A DNA stretch of 64,000 nucleotides from Desulfobotulus mexicanus (GTDB lineage Bacteria; Desulfobacterota; Desulfobacteria; Desulfobacterales; ASO4-4), in the NCBI RefSeq assembly GCF_006175995.1, contig NZ_VDMB01000009.1, positions 62,001-126,000 of the forward strand. The letters run 5' to 3'. Of the stretch, positions 26,968-35,653 are shown one piece after another. Below the pieces are notes generated by a model. That model was not told where the DNA came from and did not search any database. It was given only the letters and a program-made list of their open reading frames with translations. The position numbers and the translations under genes are program-made. The stretch's first letter is position 1; every line of letters starts with the position of its first letter.

Positions 26968-28173
26968 ATGAACACAGAGGCCTGCCTTTCCCGGCTCACC
27001 CTTATGGCCCTTGGCAGAGAATCCAATGATTATCTGAGCAAGGATGTGGATGAACTTACTATGGTGGAGGCCCTTAAAAAACAGCACGGCCTTGAAAAGG
27101 TGTACCGTTTTGACGTTGGAAAAAACATCGACGGTTTTTCTCCGCTGATTCAGGATGTGCTGGAAACCCCGGAGCTGCTCGGTCTTATTACCGGGAGCCT
27201 GACGGAATATCCGGAGAACAGTTATCAGCGCCTCCGAAGGCAGCTTTCGCTTCACCATGATATTCCTCAGGAATGGTTTGTCTTTGGAGCCGGTCTGGAG
27301 TCCGTCATAGATCACATTGCCAGGGCAGTGCTGGATCCGGGGGATCATGTTTTGATACCTGTTCCCAATTTTGATGTTTTTGAAAGTGTTTCTTTCAGAA
27401 TGGGGGCTGCCCTTACTTTGATGGAAATTCCAGATCTGCACTGGGATGGTGATATCATTGAAAAACTTTGTCGGGAGATGAGGGAAAAAACATACAGGCT
27501 TTTATGGATCAGCAATCCCGTCAATCCCACAGGGAAGTTTATTCCTCAGGATTATATTCATGCCCTTCTTTCCCATGCCTCAAAAACCGGAACCTTTGTG
27601 GTGGTGGACGAAGCCTACGGAGAATATACGGACAGGTCGGATGCCATAAACAGTGCCAGCACATTTCTTGAAACATACCAGAATCTGATGGTGCTCCGCA
27701 CCTTTTCAAAGGTTCACTGCCTGCCCAGTGCAAGGGTCGGGTATATGGCTGCTTCTTCTGAAATCCTCAGGCAGGCCGTCAATACCTATCGTCCCATGTT
27801 TCCTTTTTCCTGGTTTTCTCTTTATATGGCCCAACTTGCGGTTCTGGATACGGATTATGTCAATGATATCCGCAGGCGCAATCAGGAGCGGAAAATTCGG
27901 TTTTTTGAGCGTATAAGAGAGAAGTGTTCAGGGCTTGGGGCTTTCAGGTTTCTCAACTCAGATACCAATACACTCATGTTCCGTCACACAGATCTCGGAG
28001 CGGATGCCCTCCATGGCCTTCTGGCAGAGCAGGGCTTTCTTACGGCTAACCTGAATCGTCTTAGAGGTATTCAGAATCAGGGATTTCTTCGTATGACCCT
28101 GCATGGTGATGAGGTGAATGAAAAGTTTCTTGATGCCTGCCGCAGGGTGGCACAGGAGGGCTCCGGGCTTTGA
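26968..28173 (+). CDS. Class I/II PLP-dependent aminotransferase (histidinol-phosphate aminotransferase-like)
   Basis: 401 residues of fold type I: the pyridine-ring Asp and neighbours occur in FVVVDEAYGEY, the Asn in SNPVNPTGK, and the Schiff-base Lys in LRTFSKVHCLPSARVGY. The overall pattern is nearest to HisC-type enzymes but with an unusual 60-residue N-terminal extension. AAAAGGAGAG lies seven bases before the ATG. Its partner is the GNAT protein upstream; the pair could modify an amino compound, but the pathway cannot be told from sequence. Confidence 0.87.
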   Translation: MNTEACLSRLTLMALGRESNDYLSKDVDELTMVEALKKQHGLEKVYRFDVGKNIDGFSPLIQDVLETPELLGLITGSLTEYPENSYQRLRRQLSLHHDIPQEWFVFGAGLESVIDHIARAVLDPGDHVLIPVPNFDVFESVSFRMGAALTLMEIPDLHWDGDIIEKLCREMREKTYRLLWISNPVNPTGKFIPQDYIHALLSHASKTGTFVVVDEAYGEYTDRSDAINSASTFLETYQNLMVLRTFSKVHCLPSARVGYMAASSEILRQAVNTYRPMFPFSWFSLYMAQLAVLDTDYVNDIRRRNQERKIRFFERIREKCSGLGAFRFLNSDTNTLMFRHTDLGADALHGLLAEQGFLTANLNRLRGIQNQGFLRMTLHGDEVNEKFLDACRRVAQEGSGL

Positions 28174-28174
28174 T

Positions 28175-28245
28175 ATCCAGGTTGTCGCAGGCCGATATGC
28201 CGGGGGCTTCAGGCCAGAGGATTAGATCCGCTGGAGTATGTCGAA
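28175..28245 (-). pseudogene. Fossil fragment of lnt
   Basis: About 70 bases match part of the intact lnt gene located 1.6 kb to the right, in the same orientation, with roughly three quarters of bases shared by eye. On the minus strand it reads HTPADLILWPEAPGISACDNLDIKA, against APPDLILWPEGPGTPACDNLDMKA in Lnt. This covers the region with the catalytic Glu only. No other part of lnt was seen beside it, so it is the trace of a duplication or recombination. Confidence 0.75.
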
Positions 28246-28452
28246 TGGCTGAGGTGTCGATTATAATTCTTCCAGGCCTGCTGCCCCGTATGGACAAGCA
28301 AGAATCGTCTTGGTATGTTTGTTGCAATGGCTATTGCAAAAGAATTGTTCGGTCAGCCTTGATGGCTTATAAAACTCTTCTTTAAAGGTCAGCATCAAAA
28401 GATTTGATGACGAAGTGAAGTATTGAAGAAACATTTTAAAAAGGAAAAAAAA

Positions 28453-28950
28453 ATGAAAGAAAAACGGGTTCATATTAAGGGGCTTTTCAGAAAAAAACTG
28501 GTTATTTTTCTGGGGATGATGGTGCTTTTGGGTGTTACAGGAGCTGTACAGGCAGCGCAGCAGCCGTTCGATCCTTCCCGGTTTCAAGAGGTAGCTGGAA
28601 GCAACGGTGCCATAGCCAGGGATACGAGTACGGGCCTGGAATGGCAGCGCTGTGCTTATGGTGAGATTTGGGCAGGTTCAGGCTGTAGCGGAACAGCCTG
28701 GGAAGGAACCTGGGATGATGCAGTAAGAGTGACAGCTTCGGATGGATTTCGGGTTCCGAACATTGATGAGTTGAAGACTCTGGCACCTTATGATCAGAAT
28801 GTTTTTCCTGGTCCATATAAGTTTTGGTCTTCCACGCCTAATGGCAGCCTCAGAATCTATGCGTTGGGCATCCATTTCAAATACGGAGCTGTTGGCAACA
28901 GCCCCAAGAGCGACAACTTCCGTGTACGTCTTGTGCGTGCCGGACAGTGA
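28453..28950 (+). CDS. Secreted DUF1566 (Lcl C-terminal domain) protein
   Basis: 165 residues: a signal peptide (KKLVIFLGMMVLLGVTGAVQAAQ) followed by a single DUF1566 domain with its hallmarks RDTSTGLEWQRC, TWDDAV, DGFRVPNIDELKTL, KFWSSTP and RVRLVRAGQ. The domain is common in large families of secreted deltaproteobacterial proteins, related to C-lectin-like folds; ligands are unknown. AAGGAAAAAAAAA precedes the chosen ATG. A remnant of a second such gene lies near 33.1 kb. Confidence 0.85.
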   Translation: MKEKRVHIKGLFRKKLVIFLGMMVLLGVTGAVQAAQQPFDPSRFQEVAGSNGAIARDTSTGLEWQRCAYGEIWAGSGCSGTAWEGTWDDAVRVTASDGFRVPNIDELKTLAPYDQNVFPGPYKFWSSTPNGSLRIYALGIHFKYGAVGNSPKSDNFRVRLVRAGQ

Positions 28951-28991
28951 TTTTTGCCTTTTTGTAATGTAACCTGTTTTTGTAATATAAG

Positions 28992-29019
28992 CCCGTTCCC
29001 ATAGTGGAGCGGGTTTTTT
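28992..29019 (+). terminator. Rho-independent terminator after the DUF1566 gene
   Basis: CCCGTTCC pairs with GGAGCGGG (one G-T) around a short loop and is followed by TTTTTT. A second stem ACCGGG/CCCGGT lies at 29043-29061 near the convergent lnt stop. Confidence 0.8.
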
Positions 29020-29070
29020 GTGTTTAAAAATTCATCATAGTAACCGGGCTGTTTACCCGGTGAAATTTCG

Positions 29071-30705
29071 TTACACGAATCCTGTCTTTTTATTCAGGGA
29101 TGAATATCGGGTCATTATAAGAATGAGTGTTAAAACCCAAAGCCAGATATTTCCCATGAGCTGATAAGGTGTCTGCACATCTGGAACATGGAGACTGGCC
29201 TGACGGAAAGTAGTCTGATCCATGGGAGTTTTTGTGCCGTCTATAATTTCGCCTGTGGCAGCAATGTGGGCACCCATACCCGTGTTGGTGCCACGGATCA
29301 TGGGACGGCGCTGTTCCACAGCCCGGAAAAGAGCCAGGCCAAGGTGGAGTTCTGCTGCTTTTTCATGCACAAACCAGCCGTCATTGGCAACAGTGACAAA
29401 GGCATCCGCCCCCAGAGCAGCACCAGAGCGGCTGATGTCCGGAAAACCGCTTTCAAAGCAGATGAGCGGCTGCACTTGCAGATCATCTTGTAAAGAGAGG
29501 AGAGCCGGGCCGGGTCCACGATTGAATTCATAGGGTTTTCCAATAAACTTTCTTAAAATAGGCAAATGTTCTCCAAAGGGTGTGGCTTCTCCAAAGGGAA
29601 CCAGTCTTGTTTTGCGATAAAATTCTTTGATCTGTCCGTTTTTCAGCAGGGCCATGCTGTTATACATGGCCTTGAGTTCCCGCATGGGAATGACCGTAAG
29701 CCTTTCCGATCCGTCAGGGTTTGTTAGGGATTCCTGCTTTTTCAAACGATAAATATATTCTGTGCAGGTAAAAAGAATGGGGCTGCCGCTGATTTTTTCT
29801 AAACTGGCAAGGGCTTTCATATCCAGGTTATCGCAGGCAGGAGTACCGGGGCCTTCCGGCCAGAGAATAAGATCCGGCGGTGCCAGATGCTGAGAGGATT
29901 CTTCGGTGAGCTGCCCCATGATCCGATGGTTACTTTTCAGCGGATTTTGGTTTAAAGGGTCTGCCCTGAATGGGACATTGGGCTGTATGGTGCGGACACT
30001 TATGCGGGATTCAGGATCTGAGGCCTCTAAGGTTCTCAGCTGATTAAGGCGGAGGCTGCCGTAGCCCAGCACAAGGCAAAGCAGAAGAATAAAAATCGTG
30101 CAATATCGTATTTTTTCTTTGAATAGTGAAGGACTCAGGATTTCTGCCAGAAAGACATTGGAGAGGAACATGAAAAATAGTACGAAATGCATTCCGCCGA
30201 TGTCTGCAATCTGTATGATTCTGGTCCATGTATAAAGGCTTATGGCAGGACTGCCGGGGCAGAGTCCGGGCCAGATGGCAATGAAAAGGGTGAAAATACC
30301 TGCGGTGAAAAAAGGGCCTGCGGTTTTTCCATATCTGTTGGCAATGCCGCAGACAAGGCCCGCAAGTCCGTAGGGAAGGCCCTGATATAAAACAAAGAGC
30401 AGGGTGGCAATGAGTGCTGCGGGTACAGACCAGCCCATGAGTTCACGGCAACCGCTATACATCCAGAAAGTGGAAACCAGCCAGAAGAGGCTGCCGCCTG
30501 CCCATCCCAGAGCATACCCTCTTGCAGGCTGACATCCCCGAAGGGCCATAAAAAAGGGAACAAGGGCTGCAAGGGGCAGCCAGAACAAAGGCCCGGAAGG
30601 AAGGGATAAACCCAAAAGGCCCGCTGACAGCAACAGGGGAAGGCAATGGCGGATTCCACATGTATAGAAAAGATACTTTTTTGGGAATCCGGAGAAAATC
30701 ATCAT
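29071..30705 (-). CDS. lnt: Apolipoprotein N-acyltransferase
   Basis: 544 residues: about seven N-terminal membrane helices and a nitrilase-type periplasmic domain. The catalytic triad is visible as Glu in LILWPEGPG, Lys in YRKTRLVPFGE and Cys in LICFESGFPD. Lnt transfers an acyl chain from phospholipid to the N-terminal Cys of lipoproteins, the last step of lipoprotein maturation in the inner membrane. It appears monocistronic. A short degenerate copy of its central region lies downstream. Confidence 0.95.
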   Translation of the reverse strand: MMIFSGFPKKYLFYTCGIRHCLPLLLSAGLLGLSLPSGPLFWLPLAALVPFFMALRGCQPARGYALGWAGGSLFWLVSTFWMYSGCRELMGWSVPAALIATLLFVLYQGLPYGLAGLVCGIANRYGKTAGPFFTAGIFTLFIAIWPGLCPGSPAISLYTWTRIIQIADIGGMHFVLFFMFLSNVFLAEILSPSLFKEKIRYCTIFILLLCLVLGYGSLRLNQLRTLEASDPESRISVRTIQPNVPFRADPLNQNPLKSNHRIMGQLTEESSQHLAPPDLILWPEGPGTPACDNLDMKALASLEKISGSPILFTCTEYIYRLKKQESLTNPDGSERLTVIPMRELKAMYNSMALLKNGQIKEFYRKTRLVPFGEATPFGEHLPILRKFIGKPYEFNRGPGPALLSLQDDLQVQPLICFESGFPDISRSGAALGADAFVTVANDGWFVHEKAAELHLGLALFRAVEQRRPMIRGTNTGMGAHIAATGEIIDGTKTPMDQTTFRQASLHVPDVQTPYQLMGNIWLWVLTLILIMTRYSSLNKKTGFV

Positions 30706-30838
30706 TTTATATGCTCTTTATGGTGTCGGATTTTACACATTAGCCGTAATGTCGGATGTTTTAAAATCAGAATTGCTTGATATTTATACAAGTTTTGATT
30801 TTTGCCTTTGGATTTTAGCCCTTTAGATTCATTGAAGA

Positions 30839-31231
30839 TCAGTAAGGTTGAATAGGCCCGGATTCTTCAAGACTAAATCCTGCCTGCCCATAGGTTTCAG
30901 CGCATATTTTATGCCTGGCATCAGTAGTTCCCGGCCTCAGATTGATGTTCACACTACTTTTTTCAGATTGCAGTTTTCCTTCGATCCGGCTTTGTTGGCA
31001 TTTCCTGTTATGAAGCAGGGGATTTCCTGAACAGCTGAACAGAGCCTTTTCTGTGCCAGTTTCGAAATGCACATCAAAAGATTCCCAGACACCAAGGATG
31101 CTTTCTTGAATATTTGTGACCTTGCAGGTGATGAGACGGCCCTTGATCATTCCGGACCAGTCACTGGAAAAGGCAGGTGTTGAAAACAAAAAGCAGGTAA
31201 TGGCTATAATACAGAGTTTTTGTTTTTTCAT
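30839..31231 (-). CDS. Small secreted protein of unknown function
   Basis: 130 residues with a clear signal peptide (MKKQKLCIIAITCFLFSTPAFSSDW) and four or more cysteines in the mature part, suggesting disulfides (TCKVT; FSCSGN; RKCQQ; KICAE). AGAGGTG precedes the ATG, which is 30 codons inside the longest frame. No family recognised. The 125 bases between it and the next gene upstream carry an imperfect palindrome (TCCCACGC...GCATGGGA). Confidence 0.6.
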   Translation of the reverse strand: MKKQKLCIIAITCFLFSTPAFSSDWSGMIKGRLITCKVTNIQESILGVWESFDVHFETGTEKALFSCSGNPLLHNRKCQQSRIEGKLQSEKSSVNINLRPGTTDARHKICAETYGQAGFSLEESGPIQPY

Positions 31232-31356
31232 GGCAGCACCTCTTGTATTCAAATCCGTAATGAGTCGTGTTGTTTTTATCGGAGGACTCCCCTGACGCCA
31301 CCTTGGATCCAGTGTTCCCACGCTGGCGCATGGGACGTTAGCTGAAGTGAGGATGC

Positions 31357-31737
31357 CTATTTTCTGTCTCCGGATGTGTAGAGAAAGGAAGAGGCTGCCA
31401 TATGCACAGAGCTTTCCGGAACGGCTCGGATACAGTCCATAGGCAAGGTACCAGCCTGCTGGTTATCGGGAAGAATCTCCACACAGAATTTTTCCTGTTT
31501 CGGGCAGACGACAGCCATGCGGAAAATGTTTTTGGTTGCACCGCCTGCCCGGAAAAGATCGTAGCGTTGCAGGCTGCATCCGGATTGCTGGAGGATGCCG
31601 TCCGTTTTTTTCCAGTACATTGGAGGCATGGAATGATTGACCCATACCTTTTCAGGAAGTTCCCAGGCGAGGGCGGAGGAGGAACAGGTAAGTACCAGAA
31701 GAAAAACGGTTCTGAAAAAAATGATCTGCATGGACAT
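31357..31737 (-). CDS. Small secreted Cys-rich protein of unknown function
   Basis: 126 residues with a signal peptide (IIFFRTVFLLVLTCSSSALAWE). The mature part has Cys pairs (SGCSLQ, VVCPKQEKFCVEI, MDCIRA). GGAG lies seven bases before the ATG. Same strand as the similar small secreted gene downstream; they might be related in role but not visibly in sequence. Confidence 0.6.
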   Translation of the reverse strand: MSMQIIFFRTVFLLVLTCSSSALAWELPEKVWVNHSMPPMYWKKTDGILQQSGCSLQRYDLFRAGGATKNIFRMAVVCPKQEKFCVEILPDNQQAGTLPMDCIRAVPESSVHMAASSFLYTSGDRK

Positions 31738-32142
31738 GACAGTCTCCTTCTTTTATCGGGTTGTGGATAATTGCCCCGTTACCATGTTCACCATCTGTGC
31801 CGTGTTGGGTGCAGGACGGTTATGTGTGCAAGGAAACAGGGGCTTGGTTTGTATCCGTTATCTGAAACGTTTTCCTGAAATATCTGCCTGCTGAGGACTT
31901 TTGCAATATATGGGCCATCCTGCCCTTCTTCCATGGGATTCACATGGATTTTTCCCTTTATACCGTTGCCTGATACTTTTAGAACTGCATTGCAAAGCTT
32001 GGGAAGGTCTTAAGCCTGTGCCGTTTCAGGGTTTCTTCTTGCCATAAAGGGTGCCGGTTTTTTCTCTGTACTGCCAGATTCAGTGGCATCTGGCAATTTT
32101 GTTGTCTGTATGGATGCTCCGCACCGGACAGGGATACCCTTC
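31738..32142. other. Intergenic stretch without a convincing gene
   Basis: About 400 bases between the start of the small secreted gene and the end of the ABC ATPase gene. Short frames on both strands have no start signal or family resemblance. It must hold the promoter of the secreted gene, but no near-consensus site was identified. Confidence 0.4.
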
Positions 32143-32955
32143 TCATACATACTGCTCCGCCACCACCTCCGCTACGGAAGCATCGAAAAGCTCCCCTCGT
32201 TTCACCCGGTCAAAGGCTGCCATGAGATCCGGGACGCGCACCCGGCCCTTTCTTTCTTCTGCGTAATCCTCCACTATTTTTCCTTTGTGCATCATGACAA
32301 TGCGGTCGGGAAGTTCCACGGACTGCTGCATGGAATGGGTGACCATGAGGGCCGTGAGCCTTTCGCTGCGGATGATCCGCCGGGTGAGATCCGCCACCTG
32401 GGCCGCACTTTTAGGATCCAGTGCCGCCGTATGTTCGTCGAGAAGCAGAAGCTTCGGCCTGAGCCAGGTGGCCATGAGCAGGGTCAGGGCCTGACGCTGA
32501 CCGCCGGACAGGGTGCCGATAGGATTATCCAGGCGGTTTTCAAGGCCCATTTTCAAAGAGGCCACCCGTTCGGCCATTTCCTCTCTCACCTGCCGGGAAA
32601 GGGCGGTGGAAAGGGGACGTTTCAGTCCCCTTCGCATGGCAATGACAAGGTTCTCCGCAAGGGTCATTTCCGCAGCCGTTCCGGCAAAGGGATTCTGAAA
32701 AACCCGGCCCATGGGGGCAGCCCGTCTGTGCTCGGGCCAGCGGGTGATGTCCTGTCCGTCCAGAAGAATTTTTCCCTGATCGGCCAGAAAAGTGCCCGAC
32801 ATCGCATTGAGAAGGGTGCTTTTTCCGGAACCGTTGGTGCCGATGATGGCGGTGAAGCTTTCTTCTTCAATGTGCAGGGATACCCCCTGAAGGGCCTGAA
32901 CCGCATTGGGGGTGCCGGGAAAAAAGGTATGGGAGAGATTTTGGATGTCAAGCAC
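32143..32955 (-). CDS. ABC transporter ATPase (COG1101/TrpXYZ type), orphaned
   Basis: About 270 residues with Walker A GTNGSGKST, signature LSGGQRQ, Walker B LLLLDEH and the family-specific phrases LPEHRRA-like WPEHRRA, GRVFQNPFAGTAAEMT and DEHTAALDPK. This is the ATPase of uncharacterised transporters that work with a periplasmic binding protein of the COG2984 type and a permease. Neither is adjacent: the preceding DNA is a DUF1566 remnant and a defence block, and a truncated binding-protein gene lies 7.4 kb away. The start is uncertain: GTG at 32955 gives the usual N-terminus; a GTG at 32991 preceded by AGGAGGGGT is an alternative. Confidence 0.87.
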   Translation of the reverse strand: MLDIQNLSHTFFPGTPNAVQALQGVSLHIEEESFTAIIGTNGSGKSTLLNAMSGTFLADQGKILLDGQDITRWPEHRRAAPMGRVFQNPFAGTAAEMTLAENLVIAMRRGLKRPLSTALSRQVREEMAERVASLKMGLENRLDNPIGTLSGGQRQALTLLMATWLRPKLLLLDEHTAALDPKSAAQVADLTRRIIRSERLTALMVTHSMQQSVELPDRIVMMHKGKIVEDYAEERKGRVRVPDLMAAFDRVKRGELFDASVAEVVAEQYV

Positions 32956-33048
32956 GCTTTTTTCCCCAAATCCTTCATCAAATTTATCCACACCCCTCCT
33001 GTGGTGTTTCGGGAGACTTTTTTCAGCCCTCAACGGGGCGGTGGGGAT

Positions 33049-33314
33049 TCAAAAATAATTATTTATGCGGTTCCTGGTACGATGCCAGCCCCCTGACAGC
33101 ACCGGGTGGTTTTCGGCTTCCGACCATAGAGGAGCTGAGAAGCCTTGCGCCCTATGATCTTAAGGTCTTTCCCAGTGAGGGCTGGTTCTGGTCCGCCTCT
33201 TCCATTTCCAGCGACAGCGGTTTTGCCTGGAACTTTTTTTTCATCAACGGCCTTGCCGGTCAGGGCAGCAAGAAGCGCATCGGCCATGCCCGGCTTGTGC
33301 GTGTCGGGCAGTGA
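33049..33314 (+). pseudogene. DUF1566 domain remnant lacking its 5' end
   Basis: A frame without start codon reads GSWYDASPLTAPGGFRLPTIEELRSL..., then FWSASSISS and ARLVRVGQ before a TGA: the second half of a DUF1566 domain. The signal peptide and first half are missing; the left end touches the upstream region of the orphan ATPase gene. It marks a recombination edge beside the defence block. Confidence 0.75.
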
Positions 33315-33410
33315 GCTGGCATTGGAACAGGATGCCTCGGTGGAAAGACCGGGCGGAAATTTCCGTTGGGATACTGGCGCAATGTCTCCTTTCGGAGGTC
33401 CCTTGCCAGG

Positions 33411-34448
33411 TCAGGGGTGCCATGGCTTGGGGGCTGGGGCCAGCCCTGTCTTTTCAGCGATTTTTTCCGCAAGGATTCTGAAGTCCCTCCGTGCATCACT
33501 CACCGCATGGGCATGGCTGCCAATGGCCCCATCGGCGGAGGTGAGGTTGAAAATGGGCTTGCGGCGTTCCTGGGCCATGGGCACCAGGCTGCGGTAATGC
33601 CGGATGGTGGCAAGACAGAAAGGATCGTCTTCCTGCCGCAGATTCTGAACCGGGGCTTCATTCAGAACGGCTTCCCGATAAACGGCGGGAATGCGCTGCA
33701 CCCACTTGTCATAGGCCTTTACCGGGCGTTCCAGAAGAACCCCATGCTGCTGACAGAGATAGCCGATGGGCTGCATCTTGCCGGAAGGCAGTCTGAAATC
33801 CGGGTAGTGCCTTTTTTCGGGGCTCTCTTCCCAGTTGTTGAGACGTTTTTGCCACAGGTTTTTCCAGCTTCTTAAGGTGGGGCCGAGGTTGCTTAACCCC
33901 TGGAGGGAAAAAAGGTCGGCTCCCAGGGGAATGGCGACGTAGTCCGTTGCCAGGAGGACAGAACGGTTGATGGCACCAAGGTTGGGGCCGATGTCAGCAA
34001 GAAGAATCTCCGCCTGCACCTGATCTCCGGCCATCTGCATGACCTGCCAGAAGGCGCTGAGGATGCGCATAGGCCGGTAGAGGTTGCTGTCGCCCATGCT
34101 GTCCGGCCACTCTTTGGAGAGCGCCTCCTCAAAGCCGGAGAGCCGGATGTCTCCCGGCAGGAGATGGAGATTTTCCGCCATGGGCTGAAGCAGGGGAGGG
34201 GCAATATCCGCCACACCGGCAAGGGGGCTGACGCACTGGTAAATGGTGCTGCCTGCACCCTCCGCATTCCAGAGCGCCTCAATGTGGTCTTCATCAAGAA
34301 AGGCTGCGGTCAGGTTGGCCTGGGGATCCAGATCCAGAACCACCACCCCTCTGCCGAGACGGGCGAACATCCAGGCCAGATGGTAAATGAGGGAGGTTTT
34401 TCCAACTCCTCCCTTGTTGTTGAAAAAGGTCAGTACGGGCGCAGTCAT
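33411..34448 (-). CDS. ParA/Soj-like MinD-family ATPase, defence block
   Basis: 345 residues beginning with a deviant Walker A typical of ParA proteins (FFNNKGGVGKTSLIYHLAW), then VLDLDPQANLT (Walker A') and a later switch region (LLADIGPNLGAINR). There is no ParB gene, no centromere-like repeat and no plasmid gene nearby, so partition is unlikely. ParA-like ATPases of this size occur in multi-gene defence loci. The ATG overlaps the stop of the AlbA_2 gene by four bases, so the two are translated together. Confidence 0.85.
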   Translation of the reverse strand: MTAPVLTFFNNKGGVGKTSLIYHLAWMFARLGRGVVVLDLDPQANLTAAFLDEDHIEALWNAEGAGSTIYQCVSPLAGVADIAPPLLQPMAENLHLLPGDIRLSGFEEALSKEWPDSMGDSNLYRPMRILSAFWQVMQMAGDQVQAEILLADIGPNLGAINRSVLLATDYVAIPLGADLFSLQGLSNLGPTLRSWKNLWQKRLNNWEESPEKRHYPDFRLPSGKMQPIGYLCQQHGVLLERPVKAYDKWVQRIPAVYREAVLNEAPVQNLRQEDDPFCLATIRHYRSLVPMAQERRKPIFNLTSADGAIGSHAHAVSDARRDFRILAEKIAEKTGLAPAPKPWHP

Positions 34449-35653
34449 GCTTTTCTCCTCAATGTGCACATCACCGCACTCGGGCTGGTTTCAAATTCCG
34501 GGGGCGGATTTCCGTTTTTTTCCATTTCCCTCCGTGCGATGGCAATGCCCCTTCCAAAGGCCTGAATGAAACCGAAGGTCTTCAGCACATCCCCGATATT
34601 GGGGTTGCGGTAATCCGTGATTCCGGGCCTGCCGAAGTTTTCAGAGGTGACGTTTCCGTAAGGCCCGCCCGGACTGGTGATTTCGATTCTGTCGTTGAAC
34701 CAGTACACCCGGACAGGGGCATGGGTGTTTTCGTATGTGCGGTGGAGTACGGCGTTGTACAGAATCTGCTGCATTGCTGCTGGCGGATAGGGCATGTCCG
34801 TTCTGTGGGTCGGGCCAGAGGTGGCATCTACGCCGATGCGGTTATGGGATTTGAGTTTTTCTTCCGCCCGGCGCAGCATTTCAACAAAGGCTCCGCCCAT
34901 GGTTTCCGCATCCAGAACAGGGTCTGCAAGGTCTGTCCCGTCAATCCGCAAAAACTGAATACAGGCCCCCGGCAGAAAGTCCTGCGGGCTTTTGCCCAAG
35001 GTAAGGAGTCCCAGCACCGTGGGTGTTGTGGTGTCTGGGGAAACGATCATTTTGCAGCTTGACAGTCTTTCCCCATAGCTGCGGCCGTTGGATTCCAGCA
35101 CATCGGCGGCAAAGGCTGAAGGAAGAAATTCGCTTTCAAAAATGAGTTTTGAAAGGTCGGTGACTGCTGCTGACGGGATGGGGTGGAGATCAAAGGGCAG
35201 GTTCTTATAACGCCTTTTTTCATTGAGGATTCGTTCTTCCTGTTCGTTGGCGATGGAGCGCCGGGGGCCGGTGCGAATCCAGATACGGCCCTCATATTTG
35301 ACCGGCGGCATATCGGAGGGCATCACGGTGACAACAGCCATGGCGGAACCTTTTAAAAGCCGTTTTTCCACAGAAAGAACGGGCAGGGGCAAAATGTTTC
35401 CGTCGGTTTTCATGTCCGCAAGTGAAAGCAGAAGCTGATCTGTCACCTCAAGGCCTGAGGGTTCGCCATTGTCCTTTGCGCCAATGAAAAGAATGCCCGG
35501 AGCATTGTGATTCGGAAGGTCATTGGCAAAGGCGCAGACAGCCTGTCTGGCCTTTTTCGGAACCTCCCCCTTAAAGCTTTCTTTTCGCTCCACCCGATCC
35601 GATTCCAGAGAATTGAGAAGATCCAGCAGTTCCTGATCAGAAAATCTTTTCAT
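34445..35653 (-). CDS. AlbA_2 (Schlafen-type) DNA-binding protein with C-terminal HATPase_c_4-like domain
   Basis: 402 residues. Residues 1-130 form an AlbA_2 domain (ESDRVERKESFKG; CAFANDLPNHNAPGILFIGAKDNGEPSGLEV), and the C-terminal half matches the ATP-binding domain found with it (QQILYNAVLHRTYENTHAPVRVYWFNDRIEITSPGGPYG; GRGIAIARREME). Such proteins are usually annotated as transcriptional regulators or helix-turn-helix ATPases and are common beside restriction systems. It overlaps the upstream MmeI-like gene and the downstream ParA-like gene by four bases each. Confidence 0.88.
   Translation of the reverse strand: MKRFSDQELLDLLNSLESDRVERKESFKGEVPKKARQAVCAFANDLPNHNAPGILFIGAKDNGEPSGLEVTDQLLLSLADMKTDGNILPLPVLSVEKRLLKGSAMAVVTVMPSDMPPVKYEGRIWIRTGPRRSIANEQEERILNEKRRYKNLPFDLHPIPSAAVTDLSKLIFESEFLPSAFAADVLESNGRSYGERLSSCKMIVSPDTTTPTVLGLLTLGKSPQDFLPGACIQFLRIDGTDLADPVLDAETMGGAFVEMLRRAEEKLKSHNRIGVDATSGPTHRTDMPYPPAAMQQILYNAVLHRTYENTHAPVRVYWFNDRIEITSPGGPYGNVTSENFGRPGITDYRNPNIGDVLKTFGFIQAFGRGIAIARREMEKNGNPPPEFETSPSAVMCTLRRKA

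Noticed and set aside
31314-31337. Imperfect palindrome TCCCACGC...GCATGGGA as a REP-type repeat
   Set aside because: Only one copy seen and pairing is imperfect, so a repeat family cannot be claimed.
33411-34448. Plasmid or prophage partition locus
   Set aside because: No ParB, replication or phage structural gene is nearby; the operon context is restriction.
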